DNA of 48,886 nt from JBFKMV01 sp041629655 (GTDB taxonomy: Bacteria; Acidobacteriota; Polarisedimenticolia; Polarisedimenticolales; Polarisedimenticolaceae). Positions 45,279 to 48,886 of the stretch are shown one piece after another. Under the pieces are notes generated by a model. The model did no database searches. It saw only the letters and a program-made list of their open reading frames with translations, and was not told the origin of the DNA. Made by a program: the position numbers and the translations under genes. The first letter of the stretch is position 1. Every line of letters starts with the position of its first letter. The stretch spans positions 1 to 48,886 of the forward strand of contig JBFKMV010000013.1 of the NCBI GenBank assembly GCA_041629655.1. Reading direction: 5' to 3'.

Positions 45279-45874
45279 TGCGGGACGAGGGCGAGCTGGT
45301 ACGGGCCGCGGCGCGGGGTGATGCCCGGGCCTTCGACGAGCTGGTCCTGATCAAGCGGGAGCAGGTCGTGCGGACCGCGTACCAGGTCACGGGCGACCTG
45401 GAGGATGCCCGGGACGTGGCTCAGCGGGTCTTCTTAAGGTTGTGGAAGATCCTGGACCGTTACGACGCAAAACGCCGGTTCGACACCTGGCTCTACAGGA
45501 TCACGGTGAACGCAGCCATCGACCACGTCCGATCGCGAGGCGCCCGCGGGGTGATCCAGCCCCTGCCGGACGACCCGTCCGTGCTGGTCGCCGGCGCGGC
45601 CGGGCCCGAGGCCGAGCGGGCGCTCGACGTGGCCGAGCTGCAGCGCGCGTTCTTCCGCCTCGCCGCGAACCTGTCGCCCAAGCAGCGCGCGGCGTTCGTG
45701 CTGCGCGAGATCGAGGGCCTGCCGACCTCCGAGGTCGCGCGGATCCTCGACGTGCGGGAATCCACGGTGCGCAACCACCTGCTGCAGGCCCGGCGGGCGC
45801 TGCGCGCCGGCCTGGAGCGGGACTACCCGGGGCTGGTCCCCGCGGGCGCCCGCCGCCGGGACGAGGACGGATGA
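45278..45874 (+). CDS. ECF-type RNA polymerase sigma factor
   Basis: 198 residues: region 2 (DARAFDELVLIKREQVVRTAYQVTGD, then DARDVAQRVFLRLW and FDTWLYRITVNAAID) and region 4 (LSPKQRAAFVLREIEGLPTSEVA with the helix-turn-helix DVRESTVRNHLLQARRAL). It lacks regions 1 and 3, as in the ECF group. It overlaps the next gene, a probable anti-sigma factor, by ATGA. No own ECF-type promoter (GGAAC/GTC) was found. The genes behind it encode a secretin-type domain and GspF/GspE, so it may control this operon. ATG 45278 is used; TTG 45275 is in frame. Confidence 0.9.
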   Translation: MRDEGELVRAAARGDARAFDELVLIKREQVVRTAYQVTGDLEDARDVAQRVFLRLWKILDRYDAKRRFDTWLYRITVNAAIDHVRSRGARGVIQPLPDDPSVLVAGAAGPEAERALDVAELQRAFFRLAANLSPKQRAAFVLREIEGLPTSEVARILDVRESTVRNHLLQARRALRAGLERDYPGLVPAGARRRDEDG

Positions 45875-46335
45875 TGGAGCGACGCCACCGCGAGCTGCGC
45901 GAGGCGCTCGAGGACCCGGCGGCCCGGCAACGCCTGGCCGGCGACGATCCGACGCGCCTGTTCGCCCTGCTCGCGACCCGCCCCGTGCCTGACGCGGTGC
46001 TGGACGCGGTGTCCCGCGAGGTCGCCGCCGGCATCCGGCGCGAGGGCCGCCGACCCGGGGCGTCCCGCTGGCTGGCCTGGGGCGGCGTGGCGGCGGGCCT
46101 GTTGCTGGCCGCGACCCTGGCCGTTCCGCTCTACCGGCCGCTGGGGCCGCCCGCCACGGTGGTGGTGGATTCCGGCGGCGGCGCCTGGGCGGATCCCGTA
46201 ACTCCTCAGGAGACGCTCCCGGGGCGGGAAGGGCTCCAGCTCACGCTGGCCGGCGACGCGCGGCCGCAGGTGTTCGACCTGGCCGTCGGCGACGTCCAGG
46301 TGGTGATGATCTTCGACGAGGGGCTCGAGCTATGA
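45871..46335 (+). CDS. Probable membrane anti-sigma factor
   Basis: 154 residues: a charged cytosolic N-terminus of about 66 residues (RRHRELREALEDPAARQRLAG), one membrane helix (LAWGGVAAGLLLAATLAVPLY) and a periplasmic part (VVVDSGGGAWADPV, LTLAGDARPQVFDLAV). It has no zinc anti-sigma motif (HxxxCxxC). The position directly behind an ECF sigma gene with ATGA overlaps at both ends, and the one-helix topology, are the basis for the call; sequence alone does not prove it. Confidence 0.65.
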   Translation: MMERRHRELREALEDPAARQRLAGDDPTRLFALLATRPVPDAVLDAVSREVAAGIRREGRRPGASRWLAWGGVAAGLLLAATLAVPLYRPLGPPATVVVDSGGGAWADPVTPQETLPGREGLQLTLAGDARPQVFDLAVGDVQVVMIFDEGLEL

Positions 46336-47069
46336 AGCCACGGCGTGGACTCCACGGGAAGCCGCTGACGTTGTTGCTGGTCGCGGTGCTGCTCGGCGGC
46401 GCCTCGCTCGCCGGCGAGCCGGCGGCGGACGAGCCGATCGATGCCCGCGCGTTCAAGGTCCGCCACCGCGCGCTGGCCGACGCCGCCCAGCTCGTCGGCT
46501 CGATCCTGTCGCCCGACGGCTCGGTCTCGGTGCAGCCCCGGATCGGCACGCTGGTCGTCGAGGACAAGGTCTCGGTGCTCGACCGCGTCGGCGGATTGCT
46601 GGCCAGCTTCGACCTGCCCCCGCGCAACGTCGAGATCACGCTGACGCTGTTCCTGGGCACCGACCGCCGCGACGAGCAGGCCGGGCGGCACGCGCCGCGG
46701 GTCGGGGTCTCCGAGGAGGTGCGCGGCGTGATGGAGACGCTCGGCGACTTCACCAAGTGGACCGCCTACGAGCCGCTGGGCAGCCGCTCGGTGACCGGGA
46801 TCGAGGGCGGCCGCGTCACGACCCAGCTCTCCGAGGATTACCGCGTGGTGTTCGAGATCGCGTCGGTCCAGGACGCGCAGCAGCGCATCACCTTCCGCAA
46901 CTTCTCGCTGCAGCGCGTGATCCGCACCGCCGACGGCGGGGTGCGCTACGAGGACGTCTACACCGCCGACGTCTCGCTGCCCACCGGCGGCGTGCACAGC
47001 GTCGGCGCGGCCAGCGGCCCGAACTCCAAGAAAGCACTGTTCCTGACGCTCCAGGCGCGGCCGAGGTAA
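46332..47069 (+). CDS. Secreted protein with a secretin N-type (NolW/STN-like) domain, no pore domain
   Basis: 245 residues with a signal peptide (LTLLLVAVLLGGASLAGEP). Residues 41-105 (FKVRHRALADAAQLVGSILS, then VSVQPRIGTLVVEDKVSVLD) read like the N1/NolW repeat of secretins such as GspD and PilQ, followed by FDLPPRNVEITLTLFLG. The remaining 130 residues are not recognised, and the beta-barrel secretin domain is absent. It is encoded ahead of GspF and GspE homologues, so it may be an accessory to a pilus or secretion machine. The start overlaps the anti-sigma gene (ATGA). Confidence 0.75.
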   Translation: MKPRRGLHGKPLTLLLVAVLLGGASLAGEPAADEPIDARAFKVRHRALADAAQLVGSILSPDGSVSVQPRIGTLVVEDKVSVLDRVGGLLASFDLPPRNVEITLTLFLGTDRRDEQAGRHAPRVGVSEEVRGVMETLGDFTKWTAYEPLGSRSVTGIEGGRVTTQLSEDYRVVFEIASVQDAQQRITFRNFSLQRVIRTADGGVRYEDVYTADVSLPTGGVHSVGAASGPNSKKALFLTLQARPR

Positions 47070-47075
47070 CGCGAG

Positions 47076-48278
47076 ATGCCGGAGTTCAACTGCCGGGTGG
47101 CCAACGCCACGGGCGAGATCATCCAGCGGACCTACAGCGCCGAGAGCGAGGCGGCGCTGCGGCGCGAGCTCGAGGGCGACGAGCTGCTGGTGCTCGACCT
47201 GCGGCAGAAGAACCCGCTGCTGCAGAAGCTGGCCTTCCGCCCGCGCATCGCGCCGCGCGAGTTCCTGTTCTTCAACCAGGAGCTGGCCGCGCTGATCCGC
47301 GCCGGCCTGCCGATCCTGGGCAGCCTGGACATCCTGATCGAGCGGCGCAAGAACGAGCGATTCAAGCGGGCGCTGTTGGACATCCGCAACCGCGTCAAGT
47401 CGGGCGAGTCGCTCAGCGAGGCCTTCGCGGCCCAGGGCGAGATGTTCCCGAAGCTGTACGCGGCCAGCCTCGCCTCGGGCGAGCGGTCGGGCGAGCTGAG
47501 CTCGGTGCTGCAGCGTTACATCACCTACTCCAAGAAGGTGCTGGAGGTGCGGCGCAAGGTCAGCGCGGCGATGATCTATCCGGTGATCCTGCTGACGCTG
47601 TCGGTGGCGATCATCTGCGTGCTGGTGTTCTACGTCATCCCGCGCTTCAACCAGTTCCTGGAGACGGTCGGCGCCGAGCTGCCGATGATCACCCAGGTAC
47701 TGGTCGCGATCGCGCTGTTCTGCCAGAACCACTGGCGACAGATCCTGCTGATCGCGGTCGGGGCCGTGGTCGGGCTGCTGCTGTGGCAAAGGACCGAGAG
47801 CGGTCGTATCGTGCTCGACCGGGTCAAGCTCGGACTGCCGTTGCTCGGCCGGGTCATCAGCGATTCGGCGCAGAACCGGTTCACCCGGACGCTGGCCACG
47901 CTGCAATCGGGCGGCATCCCGCTGGTCACGTCGCTCGACCTGTCGGCGCGGGCGGTGGGCAACCGGCTGTTCGAGACGGAGTTGTTGAAGGTCACCGAGC
48001 GCGTGCGCGAGGGGCAGGCGCTGTGGGAGTCGCTGGAGCAGGCGGACCTGATGTCGGATATCACGATCGAGATGGTCAAGGTCGGCGAGTCGACCGGCGC
48101 GCTGGACGAGATGCTGGAGAGCGCCTCGGACTTCACCGACGAGGAGATCGATCACAGGCTGACGCGGATCGTGGCATTGATCGAGCCGATCATGCTGATC
48201 TTCATGGCCGTCGTCGTGGGGATCATGCTGGCCTCGATCTACCTGCCGCTGATCACCGCGGTGGGCGGCCGGACCTAG
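47076..48278 (+). CDS. Type II secretion / type IV pilus inner-membrane platform protein (GspF/PilC)
   Basis: 400 residues: two T2SSF domains, each with the helical cytosolic bundle (ELAALIRAGLPILGSLDILI; TLATLQSGGIPLVTSLDLS) and GE(R)SG-type turns (ASGERSGEL; VGESTGALDE). Membrane helices are MIYPVILLTLSVAIICVLVF, ILLIAVGAVVGLLLW and MLIFMAVVVGIMLASIYL. The platform protein sits at the centre of the assembly ATPase ring. The gene starts 6 bp after the previous stop and is followed by a GspE/PilB ATPase gene. Whether it belongs to a pilus or T2SS cannot be decided here. Confidence 0.95.
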   Translation: MPEFNCRVANATGEIIQRTYSAESEAALRRELEGDELLVLDLRQKNPLLQKLAFRPRIAPREFLFFNQELAALIRAGLPILGSLDILIERRKNERFKRALLDIRNRVKSGESLSEAFAAQGEMFPKLYAASLASGERSGELSSVLQRYITYSKKVLEVRRKVSAAMIYPVILLTLSVAIICVLVFYVIPRFNQFLETVGAELPMITQVLVAIALFCQNHWRQILLIAVGAVVGLLLWQRTESGRIVLDRVKLGLPLLGRVISDSAQNRFTRTLATLQSGGIPLVTSLDLSARAVGNRLFETELLKVTERVREGQALWESLEQADLMSDITIEMVKVGESTGALDEMLESASDFTDEEIDHRLTRIVALIEPIMLIFMAVVVGIMLASIYLPLITAVGGRT

Positions 48279-48297
48279 GGGCGGGACGAGGAAGTCG

Positions 48298-48886
48298 ATG
48301 GCGGAAAAGCTCGAAACGTCGCGCGAGACCGCGGCCGAGACGACCGGAAAGCCGGCCCGCGCCGCGGGGAACCCGTCGCCGCCGCGGGCCGAGGTCCGTC
48401 CGGAGACGCTGGCCGACGCCGCGGACGAGGGCGAGGTGCTCTCCGAGGAGTACCAGGCGCAGCGCCTCGCCGAGCGGCTGGGCATCGAGTACGTGGACCT
48501 GGAGCACTTCGAGATCGATCCCGAGCTGTTCCGTTCGATCCCGGTCGACCTGATGTTCCGCTACAACTTCGTGCCGCGGCACCGCACCGACGGCGGGCTG
48601 GTGATCGTCGTCGCCGACCCGACCGACGTGCTGATGATCGACGAGCTGGAGCTGCTGCTGGGCACCAACATCGAGGTCTGCGTCGGCACCCAGTCCTCGA
48701 TCCAGGAGATCCTCAAGAAGAGCGAGTCCTCGCAGCGCGTGCTGGAGGAGGCGACGGAGGAGTTCCGGCTGCAGCTGGTCACCGAGGACGAGGAGACCGG
48801 CGAGGAGACGCTGTCGATCGACCGGCTGACCTCCGACTCCTCGCCGATCATCAAGCTCGTCGACTCGACGATCTTCAACGCCCTGC
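48298..48886 (+). CDS. GspE/PilB-type assembly ATPase (3' end outside window)
   Basis: The first 196 residues only. After a low-complexity start (about 45 residues) comes an MshEN/T2SSE-N domain (LAERLGIEYVDLEHFEIDPELF, PRHRTDGGLVIVVADPTDV). The residues before the window end, SSPIIKLVDSTIFNAL, lead directly to the conserved A-S-D-I-H-I-E site of this family, which is beyond the end. The ATPase (Walker A, Asp and His boxes) is not in the window. ATG 48298 has GAGGAAG upstream. Confidence 0.9.
   Translation, partial: MAEKLETSRETAAETTGKPARAAGNPSPPRAEVRPETLADAADEGEVLSEEYQAQRLAERLGIEYVDLEHFEIDPELFRSIPVDLMFRYNFVPRHRTDGGLVIVVADPTDVLMIDELELLLGTNIEVCVGTQSSIQEILKKSESSQRVLEEATEEFRLQLVTEDEETGEETLSIDRLTSDSSPIIKLVDSTIFNAL

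Overview
This window is a very GC-rich (roughly 70 % by eye) bacterial chromosome segment packed with housekeeping genes. A LolA-type periplasmic carrier, a secretin-type domain and type II secretion/type IV pilus proteins point to an envelope with an outer membrane. CarD, PyrR, a class 1B dihydroorotate dehydrogenase, a sigma-54 activator, an RpoH-type sigma factor and a surface protein with thrombospondin type 3 repeats fit an uncultivated Acidobacteriota-like or myxobacteria-like lineage. That placement is inference; no rRNA or marker tree is available here. I see no phage, insertion sequence or CRISPR array.

Layout. 1-1924: end of a ComM/YifB AAA+ gene, then an anti-sigma kinase and a STAS antagonist. 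1921-7500: mutS (minus), a small DUF4870-type membrane protein (plus) and two secreted TPR proteins (minus). 7612-13232: LolA-like carrier, long-chain polyprenyl diphosphate synthase and smc (plus). 13248-14920: a secreted unknown and a PhnP/RNase Z-like metallo-hydrolase (minus). 14978-20369: two divergent pyrimidine operons, pyrK-pyrD-pyrF (minus) and pyrR-pyrB-pyrC (plus), then purC. 21340-23568: divergent nagZ and an M23 peptidase, both acting on the cell wall. 23610-28323: RpoH-like sigma factor, a 36-residue membrane peptide and an NtrC/NtrB-type two-component pair. 28336-35111: a gluzincin-like TPR protein, a metallophosphoesterase, a membrane protein, a GT-C glycosyltransferase with TPRs, and oligoendopeptidase F. 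35225-38658: beta-helix/thrombospondin-repeat surface protein, tRNA-Leu(CAA) and carD. 38750-45039: RqcH/NFACT, then flippase-like protein, nrdR, hsp20 and lon. 45278-48886: ECF sigma factor, probable anti-sigma factor, an orphan secretin-N-domain protein, GspF/PilC and the start of GspE/PilB.

The regulatory grammar is unusually readable. (i) Six genes have a -10 box only 6-13 nt before the chosen ATG. Five of them have no Shine-Dalgarno sequence and look leaderless. (ii) Three promoters have a -35 TTGAC box built around the TGA stop codon of the preceding gene, each with an exact 17-nt spacer to the -10. (iii) Nine neighbouring gene pairs overlap by four bases (GTGA or ATGA), implying translational coupling. 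(iv) pyrR has a hairpin resembling the PyrR-binding loop directly against its ribosome binding site, suggesting PyrR-dependent translational repression. (v) The carD, pepF and nagZ/M23 promoters carry perfect inverted repeats that look like operators or RNA switches.

Functionally the window covers genome maintenance (mutS, smc), pyrimidine and purine synthesis, envelope and cell-wall metabolism, protein quality control (RqcH, Hsp20, Lon, RpoH) and the start of a secretion/pilus operon led by its own ECF sigma/anti-sigma pair. That last operon, with its secretin fragment that lacks a pore domain, is the best candidate for something not well described.
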